IMG/VR virus record: IMGVR_UViG_3300009509_000061
Coordinates: 1-36,680 of that record
DNA from: a virus
Reading direction: 5' to 3' (one strand)
Length of the DNA: 36,680 nt
Each line of letters opens with the position of its first letter. The first letter of the stretch is position 1. A program made the position numbers and the translations under genes. Below, in pieces: positions 1 to 6,519 of the stretch. The notes beneath the pieces are model-generated. The model made no database searches, was not told the DNA's origin, and saw nothing but the letters and a program-made list of their open reading frames with translations.

Positions 1-62
1 TAATTCTTAACAAAAACAATTTATATTTTTTTATTGTAAAAATAACTTTATATGATAGTTAA
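1..62 (+). other. AT-rich leader before the first gene
   Basis: Very AT-rich non-coding leader with long T and A runs. A TATGAT at 51-56 resembles a -10 box, but no good -35 sits at the right distance and the first ATG follows at 63. No promoter can be assigned with confidence. The upstream gene lies outside the window. Confidence 0.25.
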
Positions 63-239
63 ATGGAAAACTACATGAACAAGAACTCCTGCCAGAGTTG
101 TATTTACGCAATCCCAACAATAGAATCTATTTCCAAAAAAGATGTGTACTGGCCCGACGATTGGCAATGTGCAATAGATAACGCTGGTTATCCAGACGGA
201 AATTGTGAGGACCATCAGTCCGATACATGGAACGATTAG
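63..239 (+). CDS. Small Cys-containing protein, 58 aa
   Basis: A 58-residue ORF starting at ATG 63, with an alternative in-frame ATG at 75. It has Cys10-x-x-Cys13, Cys36 and Cys48, a spacing that could bind one zinc ion. It is rich in Asp, Trp and Asn and has no signal peptide or membrane segment. The stop at 237-239 overlaps the primase start at 227 by 13 bases, as is usual in this compact genome. Similar small zinc-ribbon-like proteins occur several times in the first 9 kb. No function is recognised; a small DNA- or protein-binding accessory role is only a guess. Confidence 0.55.
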   Translation: MENYMNKNSCQSCIYAIPTIESISKKDVYWPDDWQCAIDNAGYPDGNCEDHQSDTWND

Positions 240-1924
240 AAGCTGCCATTAGTTATGAAAAGCGGGGATTTAGTGTTATTCCCGTTAAAAAAGACAAACG
301 CCCGTTTGTCAAGTGGGAACCTTACCAAAAAGAACGGGCGCCAGAAACACTCATCCGTGAGTGGTGGGCAAAATATCCAGGCGCTAATATTGGAATAGTC
401 ACCGGAAAAATATCGGGGCTAACTGTTCTTGACGCCGATTCTACTGAAGGCAAAAATGCAATAGAAGAATTTTTACCAGACTCTCTGGTTGTCCCGATTG
501 TAAAAACCCCAAAGGGATGGCATTACTATTTTAATCACGCCGAGGGCCTTCAAACCGGAACTCGGATTTTAAACGATTGCGATATCAGAAACGACGGCGG
601 TTACGTTGTCGCCCCACCATCTAAAAACGGTTCTTCCGTTCCCTACCAATGGGAACAAAAACTGCATGAAAAAAACCACTTCTTTCCAGAAATCCCGCAA
701 GTTTTATTTGATATAATTAAGCAACAAAGTTTTAATACTAATACTATAATAAAAGATATATCTAGTACTCTAGATCCTTTAGTATACGCTCAAATCAAGA
801 CGACACCTGACGACACCATGACGACACTTGACGACAGTTTGAGTAAAGGATCTAGGGACAATACTCTTTTCCACCTGGCAAACCATCTTGTCAAGGGAGG
901 GATGCCGGTAGATAATATACGGTTTTTTCTACGTTTTTTCGCCTCCCATTGCAATCCTCCGTTTCCAGAAAAAGAAATCGAAATAAAAATCCAGTCGGCA
1001 ATTTCACGCTCAAATAAGCGCGATTCTAACCTTGCGGCAGAGGTACGAGAGTTCGTACTGTCGTCAAGTGGCGTCTTTTTGTCGTCAGAGTGTCACCAAG
1101 TGTCGTCAGTGTCGTCACGCGACGGCAGGAAAGCGGTTTCAAAAATACTTTCACGCCTTGTAGACGAGGGGATTATTGAAAGAGTTGGTGGTAAAAACGG
1201 GCAGTTTCGAAGAATTGAAAGCGATCTAAATGTTATGGATATCTTTAATGTGAAAAGCGAATATCTTGATATCCATTATCCACTTGGTCTTGAGAATCTT
1301 TTTAAGACAATGCCGAAAAATATAATATTGATAGCCGGGACTCAAAATGTTGGAAAAACCGCATATTTAATGAACCTTGCCGCCTTAAATATGAACCGTG
1401 GGCTTGAGATAAGGTACTTTACATCTGAAATGGGCGAATTGGAATTAGTAGAGCGTTGTAAAATGTTTGAGCCGGGAATACCATTTAATTTTTGGAAGTC
1501 GGTTCAATTCTGCGATCACAACACAGGATTTAAAGATAAACTTGCTCCCGATGGTATAAACATAATCGACTATCTGGAAATATCAGACGCTTTTTACAAG
1601 GTCGCTGAGATTTTAACGGGTATACATGAGCGTCTTGAGAAAGGAATTGCTGTTATTGCCTTGCAAAAGGGAATTAATCAGGAGTTGGGTAGGGGTGCAG
1701 AATTTAGTTTAGAAAAACCAAGATTATATATAACCATGTCAAAAATGGATAAGGACGATACGGAAAAAATGTTTCCAGGAAAAAATAAAGAAGCAAATAT
1801 TGCAAAGATCGTTAAGTGTAAAAACTGGAAGCGAAGTGACATAAACCCAAACGGGATGGAATGTATTTTTAACGTGGTTCACGGAACCAAGATTCACAAA
1901 GCACTTGGATGGTATAAACCATAA
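227..1924 (+). CDS. Primase-polymerase fused to RecA/DnaB-like helicase domain
   Basis: Multidomain replication protein of 565 aa. Residues 1-145 form an archaeo-eukaryotic-type Prim-Pol domain: the metal-binding LDAD (Asp69, Asp71), the GWHYYF segment with His99, and GGYVVAPPS at 124-132 are all present. Residues about 205-262 look like a PriCT helical domain, and 268-330 like a winged-helix segment (KILSRLVDEGIIERVGG). From about 350 a RecA/DnaB-like ATPase follows, with Walker A GTQNVGKT at 371-378 and TSEMG after the next strand. It probably primes and unwinds phage DNA. The next gene, with an SSB-like tip, starts 10 bases downstream. The linker at residues 160-200 is encoded by AT-rich DNA followed by a phased repeat, so the gene may also hold an origin. 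A single protein for priming and unwinding is common in phages and plasmids. Confidence 0.9.
   Translation: MERLEAAISYEKRGFSVIPVKKDKRPFVKWEPYQKERAPETLIREWWAKYPGANIGIVTGKISGLTVLDADSTEGKNAIEEFLPDSLVVPIVKTPKGWHYYFNHAEGLQTGTRILNDCDIRNDGGYVVAPPSKNGSSVPYQWEQKLHEKNHFFPEIPQVLFDIIKQQSFNTNTIIKDISSTLDPLVYAQIKTTPDDTMTTLDDSLSKGSRDNTLFHLANHLVKGGMPVDNIRFFLRFFASHCNPPFPEKEIEIKIQSAISRSNKRDSNLAAEVREFVLSSSGVFLSSECHQVSSVSSRDGRKAVSKILSRLVDEGIIERVGGKNGQFRRIESDLNVMDIFNVKSEYLDIHYPLGLENLFKTMPKNIILIAGTQNVGKTAYLMNLAALNMNRGLEIRYFTSEMGELELVERCKMFEPGIPFNFWKSVQFCDHNTGFKDKLAPDGINIIDYLEISDAFYKVAEILTGIHERLEKGIAVIALQKGINQELGRGAEFSLEKPRLYITMSKMDKDDTEKMFPGKNKEANIAKIVKCKNWKRSDINPNGMECIFNVVHGTKIHKALGWYKP
703..790. other. AT-rich stretch, candidate DNA-unwinding element
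   Basis: Runs of T and A with very few G/C bases, clearly more AT-rich than the flanking coding DNA. It lies in the linker between the Prim-Pol and PriCT domains and directly precedes four TGACGACA-type repeats. AT-rich DNA beside phased initiator-binding repeats is the classic arrangement of a replication origin. The unwinding role is inferred. Confidence 0.35.
798..837 (+). repeat. Helically phased TGACGACA repeat, array 1
   Basis: Four copies at 798 (one mismatch, AGACGACA), 808, 819 and 829. Start-to-start steps are 10, 11 and 10 bases, matching one DNA turn and not the codon period. An inverted set of the same 8-mer lies at 1059-1117. This looks like an iteron-type protein-binding array within coding DNA. 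Confidence 0.6.
1059..1117 (-). repeat. Helically phased TGTCGTCA repeat, array 2 (inverted)
   Basis: Six copies of the reverse complement of array 1, at 1059, 1069 (6 of 8 bases), 1080, 1091 (6 of 8), 1101 and 1110. Steps are 10, 11, 11, 10 and 9 bases. Perfect copies fall mainly at 21-base steps, encoding Ser-Ser in frame, with degenerate half-step copies out of codon phase between them. The array faces array 1, about 220 bases away. Confidence 0.6.
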
Positions 1925-1934
1925 GGAGGAAAAA

Positions 1935-2249
1935 ATGTTTGAAATTTTTTGGGAAAAGCAAGATGAGGAAAGCCTGAAATATGGCAGGGGAATACTTCTT
2001 GAAGAATATGAGGGTAAGTTTGGTCTTGTAGCCGCAAATAAAAGTCAAAATGGCGGTACTATATGGAAACAGTGGGGTTATCCACAGACAAAAGATAAAC
2101 AACCAAGAGAAAGAGCACTTCCGTGGAAAGTTGTACTTGGTAATAAGGCAGAGGCAATAAAAATCCTTGAGTTTTTTCTTAGTCAACTCAACGAGGAGCA
2201 CCAAAATATCCAACAAGACCCAAATATGGAGGATGATCTTCCATTTTGA
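1935..2249 (+). CDS. Small protein with SSB-like acidic C-terminal tip
   Basis: The start at ATG 1935 is chosen because AAGGAGG lies just upstream (1923-1929); an earlier in-frame ATG at 1905 lies inside the primase gene. The 104-residue product ends in MEDDLPF. That closely resembles the acidic Asp-Asp-x-Pro-Phe tip through which bacterial SSB and several phage ssDNA-binding proteins recruit replication partners. The body has many Trp, Lys and Arg residues (IWKQWGYPQ, RERALPWKVV), which fits ssDNA binding. It follows the primase-helicase directly. A role as phage ssDNA-binding or replication-accessory protein is likely, but no family is recognised over the whole length. Confidence 0.7.
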   Translation: MFEIFWEKQDEESLKYGRGILLEEYEGKFGLVAANKSQNGGTIWKQWGYPQTKDKQPRERALPWKVVLGNKAEAIKILEFFLSQLNEEHQNIQQDPNMEDDLPF

Positions 2250-2473
2250 GCGGTGAGATCCAAAACACACTGGCAATAATGAAAGATGGCCTGACCACTT
2301 GTGGATGGTCTGAAGATAACCCACAATGTGAAGAAAACTGTGATGGTTTTGACGAAACGAAAAGAAGAAATGGTCTTCCAAAATGCTTTTATTGGCAGGA
2401 GTTTCCGCGCAAGGGCGACTCTTATTGCACTAATGCTAAGGTCCAATGCTGGGCTGCCAAGAAGTCTAAATGA
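2246..2473 (+). CDS. Cys-rich small protein, 75 aa
   Basis: Starts at TTG 2246, which overlaps the stop of the preceding gene as TTGA, with GGAGG at 2228-2232. A later ATG at 2279 has no ribosome-binding site. Six Cys residues (19, 28, 32, 47, 61, 68) and several Trp suggest a small metal-binding or disulfide-stabilised domain. The stop overlaps the next start as ATGA at 2470. No family is recognised. Its place between replication genes suggests a DNA-metabolism accessory role, which is unproven. Confidence 0.6.
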   Translation: MSGEIQNTLAIMKDGLTTCGWSEDNPQCEENCDGFDETKRRNGLPKCFYWQEFPRKGDSYCTNAKVQCWAAKKSK

Positions 2474-2781
2474 AACCAAAAATTAGACATAAATTTAACG
2501 CTGTGATTACGGAGAGGGATGGCTTTAAGTTCCATAGCAAAAAAGAGGCTAAGTACTATGATCTACTAAAACTTGAAGAACGAGCCGGGAACGTCCTGTT
2601 TTTTTTGCGCCAGGTTCCGTTCCATCTTCCTGGTAATACTCGATATATATGTGATTTTCAGGTCTTCTATGCTTCCGGTGTAGTGAAATTTATAGATGTA
2701 AAAGGGTTTCGAAAATATGAATATGTCGCAAAAAAAAAGATGGTAGAAGCCTTATTCCCGGTTGAGATTATAGAGGTATGA
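2470..2781 (+). CDS. DUF1064-type PD-(D/E)XK nuclease
   Basis: A 103-residue protein matching the pattern of DUF1064, a phage endonuclease-like family. FHSKKEAKYYDLL near the N-terminus carries Glu26, CDFQV carries Asp62, and FIDVKGF carries Asp76 and Lys78, giving the E...D...D-x-K layout of PD-(D/E)XK enzymes. The length is normal for the family. It probably cleaves or resolves DNA during replication or recombination. The start overlaps the upstream stop (ATGA) and the next gene starts before its stop. The exact substrate cannot be told from sequence. Confidence 0.8.
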   Translation: MKPKIRHKFNAVITERDGFKFHSKKEAKYYDLLKLEERAGNVLFFLRQVPFHLPGNTRYICDFQVFYASGVVKFIDVKGFRKYEYVAKKKMVEALFPVEIIEV

Positions 2782-3011
2782 GCAGCCCGTATTTTGTATG
2801 GACCCCCCTTGTTGATAACAATATAGATCCATACAAACGTTCTTCCATAGGGAGTTTAAGAACGAAATCAAAACATCTCGGAGATGGTGGATGGTGTGTT
2901 GGTTGTTTGAAAAATGGTTTATACGAATGGCTTTCAAATGATTTTGTTTCAGCAGAAGGTGTAGTTTGCCCGTCGTGTAAATCAAAACCGGAGATAGTGA
3001 ATGAGCCATAA
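2778..3011 (+). CDS. Zinc-ribbon small protein, 77 aa
   Basis: ATG overlaps the stop of the nuclease gene. Two Cys pairs, CVGC near residues 40-43 and CPSC near 64-67, form a likely zinc ribbon separated by a Trp- and Phe-containing segment. No membrane segment is seen. The function is unknown. Zinc ribbons of this size in phages often serve as adaptors in transcription or replication, but nothing here shows which. Confidence 0.6.
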   Translation: MSSPYFVWTPLVDNNIDPYKRSSIGSLRTKSKHLGDGGWCVGCLKNGLYEWLSNDFVSAEGVVCPSCKSKPEIVNEP

Positions 3012-3231
3012 AACGTGTGAGCAGCATGAACCCTTACGCACACAGACACCCACATCGCATATTAAAAAGCGCATAAATCGTCCTGCAAGAGTATCTGGAA
3101 TTGAGCTAATATTTGTTGAAGCTATTTATGATTATATTCGATCAAAAACAGGGAACTCGATTGAATGGTGCGCTTTAACAGCAATAGAGGTTTTATGTAA
3201 TTATGATCCGAACAAAAGGAAAGAACCATGA
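3001..3231 (+). CDS. Hypothetical protein, 76 aa
   Basis: Overlaps its upstream neighbour by 11 bases and the downstream lipoprotein gene by 4 (ATGA). The N-terminal third is basic and polar and the rest looks helical (GIELIFVEAIYDYIRSKTG). No motif is recognised. Overlapping starts on both sides support it as a real member of the operon. Confidence 0.5.
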   Translation: MSHKTCEQHEPLRTQTPTSHIKKRINRPARVSGIELIFVEAIYDYIRSKTGNSIEWCALTAIEVLCNYDPNKRKEP

Positions 3232-3470
3232 AAAAACTAATCGTCTTAACCATCGCAATTTTTTTGGTGGCATGTGCTACAGAACCACCTATCCGCTCAC
3301 CCTTACCGCCACTTCCGGAGAAATTCGAACTTAAACCACAGATAACCGATAGCCTTCATACTGTAAAGATAGTGGTTGAATCCGCAAATGATTCAAAGGT
3401 GGATATCAATTCTGGAGATGGAATCCAGCGAGGAATGGAAATTGGGAACCCAGAAGGTAGGTTATCTTGA
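3228..3470 (+). CDS. Small lipoprotein
   Basis: An 80-residue protein with a clear lipoprotein signal: Met-Lys-Lys, a hydrophobic core and the lipobox Leu13-Val14-Ala15-Cys16. The mature part begins with a Pro-rich stretch (PPIRSPLPPLPEKF), typical of small phage lipoproteins such as outer-membrane spanin subunits or exclusion lipoproteins. No partner inner spanin or lysozyme was found nearby, so a lysis role is open. It would be secreted and attached to membrane. The lipobox supports a bacterial host with a Sec and lipoprotein pathway. Confidence 0.7.
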   Translation: MKKLIVLTIAIFLVACATEPPIRSPLPPLPEKFELKPQITDSLHTVKIVVESANDSKVDINSGDGIQRGMEIGNPEGRLS

Positions 3471-3605
3471 ATATCTTGGATATGTTCAAAAACCCAAAGG
3501 GCATTTACAAAGATATTTTCAGGTCTGTCTGTCGCTGATGTCCAAAGGTTTTGGGATGATATTAATTGGCTATCAAATAACACGGAAATCCGAGAGATTC
3601 ATATG
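3467..3605 (+). pseudogene. Likely 5' part of the ClpP-like gene, in a different frame
   Basis: TTG at 3467 overlaps the lipoprotein stop as TTGA and has AGGTAGG at 3455-3461, an ideal start signal. It opens a short frame (NILDMFKNPKGIYKDIF) that stops at 3536. From about 3516 the ClpP-like homology continues in the next frame (FSGLSVADVQRFWDDINWL) directly into the MFINSPGG of the downstream ORF. A shift of one base near the T run at 3515-3519 would join both parts into one normal ClpP-like N-terminus. This could be a real frameshift, programmed +1 slippage or a sequence error. Confidence 0.5.
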
Positions 3606-4004
3606 TTTATAAACTCCCCTGGTGGTGATGCTTTCTCTGGCCTTGCGCTTGCAGACGAGATTGGAAGGGCAAAAGCAAACGGCTTTACAATTACGGCCCA
3701 TGCTTCTGGAATTATTGCCTCCGCTGCTGTGCCAATATTTGCATCGTGTAGTGTCCGCCTTGCGGCCCCAGGAACAATCTTTATGGTTCACGAAGCGAGT
3801 CTGTGGAAATGGCCTGGACAAGAAACCGCCTCAGATATTCGATCTCAGGGGGAATTGATGACTCTGTTACAGGATAAGTATATGGAAATTCTTGTAAAAG
3901 GTTCAAAACTATCCCTTGACGAATGGATATTAAAAGAAGCCAAGACAAGCTGGTTTAGCGCCGAGAAAGCCCTTGAGTGGGGGCTTGTCGATAGGATTGA
4001 ATAG
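3603..4004 (+). CDS. ClpP-like (S14) serine protease, main part
   Basis: Residues 3-8 read INSPGG, the ClpP signature. The nucleophile is probably Ser40 in SGIIASAA and the His is His63 in MVHEAS. The end, FSAEKALEWGLVDRIE, is the usual ClpP C-terminal motif. From ATG 3603 the protein is 133 aa and lacks the first strand and helix of the fold, which are encoded upstream (see 3467-3605); that frame has no ATG, GTG or TTG between 3471 and 3602. Phage S14 enzymes usually process capsid proteins and sit between portal and capsid genes. This one lies over 4 kb before the portal, so a different target is possible. Confidence 0.75.
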   Translation: MFINSPGGDAFSGLALADEIGRAKANGFTITAHASGIIASAAVPIFASCSVRLAAPGTIFMVHEASLWKWPGQETASDIRSQGELMTLLQDKYMEILVKGSKLSLDEWILKEAKTSWFSAEKALEWGLVDRIE

Positions 4005-4026
4005 TATGTAAAAAGGAGGGTGCAAA

Positions 4027-4410
4027 ATGCGTAGGGGGATAAGATCAAACGAAACCATCACAAACATAGACTATGACGATCTTGATGTCATAGACTCATA
4101 CAAATTCATTGAAGCCAGGCAGCTCTTTGATGCGGGGCTCATGTTCGTACTGACTGACCCGTATATTGAAAGTCGTTTAAGTGGATGGCGGGAATTTCTT
4201 GAATCAGTCGGGAGCCCTTACTTTATAGTACGCGCATCATCGGTGTTAGAAGACGGCAAATATAATCTTGGTGGTAAGGACAAGGTGGTTATCTTAAAAG
4301 AACGCAAGGATTTTAGGTGTGTTCGGTGTAAGCGATTCATAAAAATTACACATATAAATCAAAAGCGGAAATGCGACTTGTATCCAGAGTGTGACTTGAC
4401 AGAGATATGA
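4027..4410 (+). CDS. Hypothetical protein with C-terminal zinc ribbon
   Basis: 127 aa, preceded by an excellent ribosome-binding site (AAGGAGGG at 4012-4019). The N-terminal two thirds have no recognised motif. The C-terminus has CVRCKRF and, about 15 residues on, two more Cys, which should hold one zinc. The stop overlaps the next ATG (ATGA at 4407). Confidence 0.6.
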   Translation: MRRGIRSNETITNIDYDDLDVIDSYKFIEARQLFDAGLMFVLTDPYIESRLSGWREFLESVGSPYFIVRASSVLEDGKYNLGGKDKVVILKERKDFRCVRCKRFIKITHINQKRKCDLYPECDLTEI

Positions 4411-4571
4411 GATGCCAAAAACAGGATTGCGACTCACGATTGTACGTTAAATCTACACGGCCATTCAAAGATGGTAGTGAAACATATAGGGTTTATAAAT
4501 GCCCTAAATGTGAAGAAGTATATAATTCAACAGAGTGCTTATTGCCAGAAGAAAAAGAAAAGACACCGTAA
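4407..4571 (+). CDS. NrdR/Ogr-like zinc-ribbon protein, 54 aa
   Basis: Starts at ATG 4407 in an ATGA overlap and ends at TAA 4571. The layout MRC-x4-C, then a Ser-x-Arg with a basic and aromatic stretch, then CPKC followed by an acidic tail, resembles the zinc ribbon of the repressor NrdR and of Ogr/Delta phage activators. It could be a small transcription regulator. A promoter and 16-base palindrome lie immediately downstream, making it a tempting candidate to act there. That link is inference. Confidence 0.6.
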   Translation: MRCQKQDCDSRLYVKSTRPFKDGSETYRVYKCPKCEEVYNSTECLLPEEKEKTP

Positions 4572-4575
4572 CTTT

Positions 4576-4591
4576 AGTCCATATATGGACT
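4576..4591. promoter_or_regulatory. 16-base perfect palindrome, candidate operator
   Basis: AGTCCATATATGGACT is a perfect inverted repeat in a short gene-free gap, 7 bases before the -35 box of the promoter at 4599. It could bind a dimeric regulator. It is followed by no T run, so it is not a terminator. Confidence 0.45.
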
Positions 4592-4598
4592 CCAATCG

Positions 4599-4628
4599 TT
4601 GACCGCTTGTATTGATTTATATTACAAT
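4599..4628 (+). promoter_or_regulatory. Sigma-70-like promoter
   Basis: TTGACC at 4599-4604 and TACAAT at 4623-4628, each matching the consensus at 5 of 6 positions, are separated by 18 bases. The expected start of transcription falls at about 4635, almost on the ATG at 4636, so the first gene would be read from a nearly leaderless message. It would drive the protease, terminase and following genes. Confidence 0.5.
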
Positions 4629-4635
4629 ATCCTCG

Positions 4636-4851
4636 ATGTGCAAGCATGGCCTAGATTCTTCAGAGTGGTGTCACTTTTGCCTTGGAGGAAAGCCAACCTC
4701 CTTTGAATGGTGGTGTGGACCTCGGGGTGGTGGTTATATTTGGACTTTATACACCCTTGATTATGGATGGTTTGTAAAAAACTGTTCTAATAGGCAGGGA
4801 GTACCGTTATCATATGATGAGCCATATGAAGAATACGGGTATAATGTATGA
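4636..4851 (+). CDS. Small Cys/Trp-rich protein, 71 aa
   Basis: ATG 4636 is preferred over TTG 4612, which lies inside the predicted promoter. The N-terminus reads MCKHG, then WCHFC, giving a likely C-x-H...C-x-x-C metal site. The rest is rich in Trp, Tyr and Gly. The stop overlaps the protease start (ATGA at 4848). No family recognised. Confidence 0.6.
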   Translation: MCKHGLDSSEWCHFCLGGKPTSFEWWCGPRGGGYIWTLYTLDYGWFVKNCSNRQGVPLSYDEPYEEYGYNV

Positions 4852-5849
4852 GTATGAGAAGTCTTTTAAAGAAAAAAGGCGTTGTTTCTGTAGGTAGGGG
4901 ATACAAATTTGTAAAAGGTAAAAAAACTCCCACAATAGCAGTCGTTTGCGGAGTTGAAAAAAAACTCCCCCCCTTGCAGGTTGATCTTGAAGACATGATT
5001 CCGTCCAACTTTAAGGGTGATCCCACAGACGTAATTGAGGTTGGTATTATCCGTGCGGGGTATCCTATTCCACAAGAACACACTCAGCGAGAACGACCCG
5101 CCAGATGCGGATTGTCAATAGGCCACTATAAAATCACAGCTGGAACTCAAGGGTGTATTGTTACAAAGAACGGGAAGAAATATATACTATCAAACAACCA
5201 TGTGCTTGCCAACAGTAACGCTGGTGCGATTGGAGATCCCATTTATCAGCCTGGTCCTTATGACGGCGGTGGCCCTGATGAACAGATAGCAGCTTTGGCA
5301 GAGTTCGTGCAGATAATATTTGCAGGATCAGATCTACCATCAGATTGTAAAGTAGGGCAAGCCGTGACGACTATAATAAATAAAATACCTGAGTGCTTAA
5401 ACAAATTTCTTCCGCAAAAATATAAGTTTATAACCAGACTTAAAGCCATTTTCCCATATGCGGATTCAACAAATCTGGTCGATGCAGCTCTTGCGCTGCC
5501 CATCGTCCCCGACTTGATCTCACCGGAAATAATTGGGATTGGCATTTCGCATGGACTCGGTACAGCCCAGCTCGGCATTAAAATAAAAAAGACCGGAAGA
5601 ACCACGGAGCTAACCTCCGGTGAGATCCTCCAAGTAAATGTCACCGTAAACGTACAGTACGGTGCCGGGCAGGTTGCTATATTTGAGGATCAATTATTGG
5701 CAGGGGCTATGAGTGCCGGAGGTGATTCGGGCTCTGCTGTCATAGACGATAAGGGACGCATTATTGGCCTTCTGTTCGCCGGGTCTGATTCGGCAACTAT
5801 CATAAACCGGATTGAAAACGTGAGGGATGCTTTAGGGTTTACTCTTTGA
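4848..5849 (+). CDS. Trypsin-like (S1 family) serine protease
   Basis: 333 aa. The catalytic triad can be placed: His118 in LSNNHVLA, Asp212 in VDAALA, and Ser294 in GGDSGSAV. TAGTQGCIVTKNGKKY (98-112) and the end VIDDKGRIIGLLFAG are the usual first and last barrel strands of this family. Residues 1-85 form an N-terminal extension (TIAVVCGVEKK, DVIEVG) of a kind found in bacterial trypsin-like proteins. No signal peptide is visible, so it should act in the cytoplasm or within the virion. It sits directly before the terminase genes. Possible targets are phage structural proteins or a host factor; neither is shown. Confidence 0.85.
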   Translation: MSMRSLLKKKGVVSVGRGYKFVKGKKTPTIAVVCGVEKKLPPLQVDLEDMIPSNFKGDPTDVIEVGIIRAGYPIPQEHTQRERPARCGLSIGHYKITAGTQGCIVTKNGKKYILSNNHVLANSNAGAIGDPIYQPGPYDGGGPDEQIAALAEFVQIIFAGSDLPSDCKVGQAVTTIINKIPECLNKFLPQKYKFITRLKAIFPYADSTNLVDAALALPIVPDLISPEIIGIGISHGLGTAQLGIKIKKTGRTTELTSGEILQVNVTVNVQYGAGQVAIFEDQLLAGAMSAGGDSGSAVIDDKGRIIGLLFAGSDSATIINRIENVRDALGFTL

Positions 5850-5974
5850 AATTATCCCAAAAAACAAGTTGGAATAGCCCTTGGACTCCAAGTAAAAGAA
5901 CTTCAACGGTTATGTTGATATCGGTTCTTCTATTCTGGGCATTGATTTACTGGATTGTATCAACCTGTTTATGA
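5846..5974 (+). CDS. Small single-pass membrane protein, 42 aa
   Basis: TTG 5846 overlaps the protease stop as TTGA and the stop overlaps the terminase start as ATGA, so it fills the gap exactly. A short polar N-terminus with two Trp and a Lys-Arg is followed by one hydrophobic segment from about residue 22 to 41 (VMLISVLLFWALIYWIVSTC). It could be a holin-like or other membrane-active peptide. The class is uncertain because no endolysin is nearby. Confidence 0.5.
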   Translation: MKLSQKTSWNSPWTPSKRTSTVMLISVLLFWALIYWIVSTCL

Positions 5975-6519
5975 ACTTATCACCTAAACAAACAGCCTTT
6001 ATAAACGAATACCTGGTAGATCTGAATGCGAGCGCCGCTGCTCTCCGTGCCGGTTACAGCCCTAAAAGCGCTGGAACTATTGGATATGAGAACTTGAAAA
6101 AACCCCAAATCCAACAGGCGCTTGAGATTAGGCGTGCCGAGCTCATTAAAGAAGGTGGCGGTAAGATCGCAACCCCGGAGGAAGTCTTAGAAGGTTACAC
6201 CCGGGATATGCGTTTTGACCCGGGCCAGCTATTCGATAAAAATGATAAGCCAATTCCAATCGGAAAGTTGCCAGAGGATGTTCGACTTTCTTTGCTTTCT
6301 CATCGTATCTTGGAGACTATCAAGGAAACCGAGGACGCAACCGGAAAGCAGGAGATCATTCTAAAGCGCACAATCGAGGTCCGGTATCCTGATAAAACCA
6401 AAGTGCGCGATTCTTTTATGAAGGCTATCGGCTATACCGATGGCGATGCAGGGGACTCAACCCAGAATATCCAGATTATTATAAACCCCGAACCATTGCG
6501 TAAAGCACTTGAATCTTGA
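5971..6519 (+). CDS. terS: Terminase small subunit
   Basis: 182 aa. The N-terminus (LSPKQTAFINEYLVDLNASA, then ALRAGYSP and a Gly-Tyr-Glu-Asn-Leu segment) is the Terminase_2 helix-turn-helix pattern of small terminase subunits that recognise phage DNA. A long polar middle follows, and the C-terminus should contact the large subunit. The large-subunit gene begins 11 bases before its stop, in the usual TerS-TerL order. Confidence 0.9.
   Translation: MNLSPKQTAFINEYLVDLNASAAALRAGYSPKSAGTIGYENLKKPQIQQALEIRRAELIKEGGGKIATPEEVLEGYTRDMRFDPGQLFDKNDKPIPIGKLPEDVRLSLLSHRILETIKETEDATGKQEIILKRTIEVRYPDKTKVRDSFMKAIGYTDGDAGDSTQNIQIIINPEPLRKALES

Noticed and set aside
3376-3612. 78-aa ORF overlapping the lipoprotein and protease genes
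   Set aside because: Lies in a third frame without motif and conflicts with both better-supported genes.
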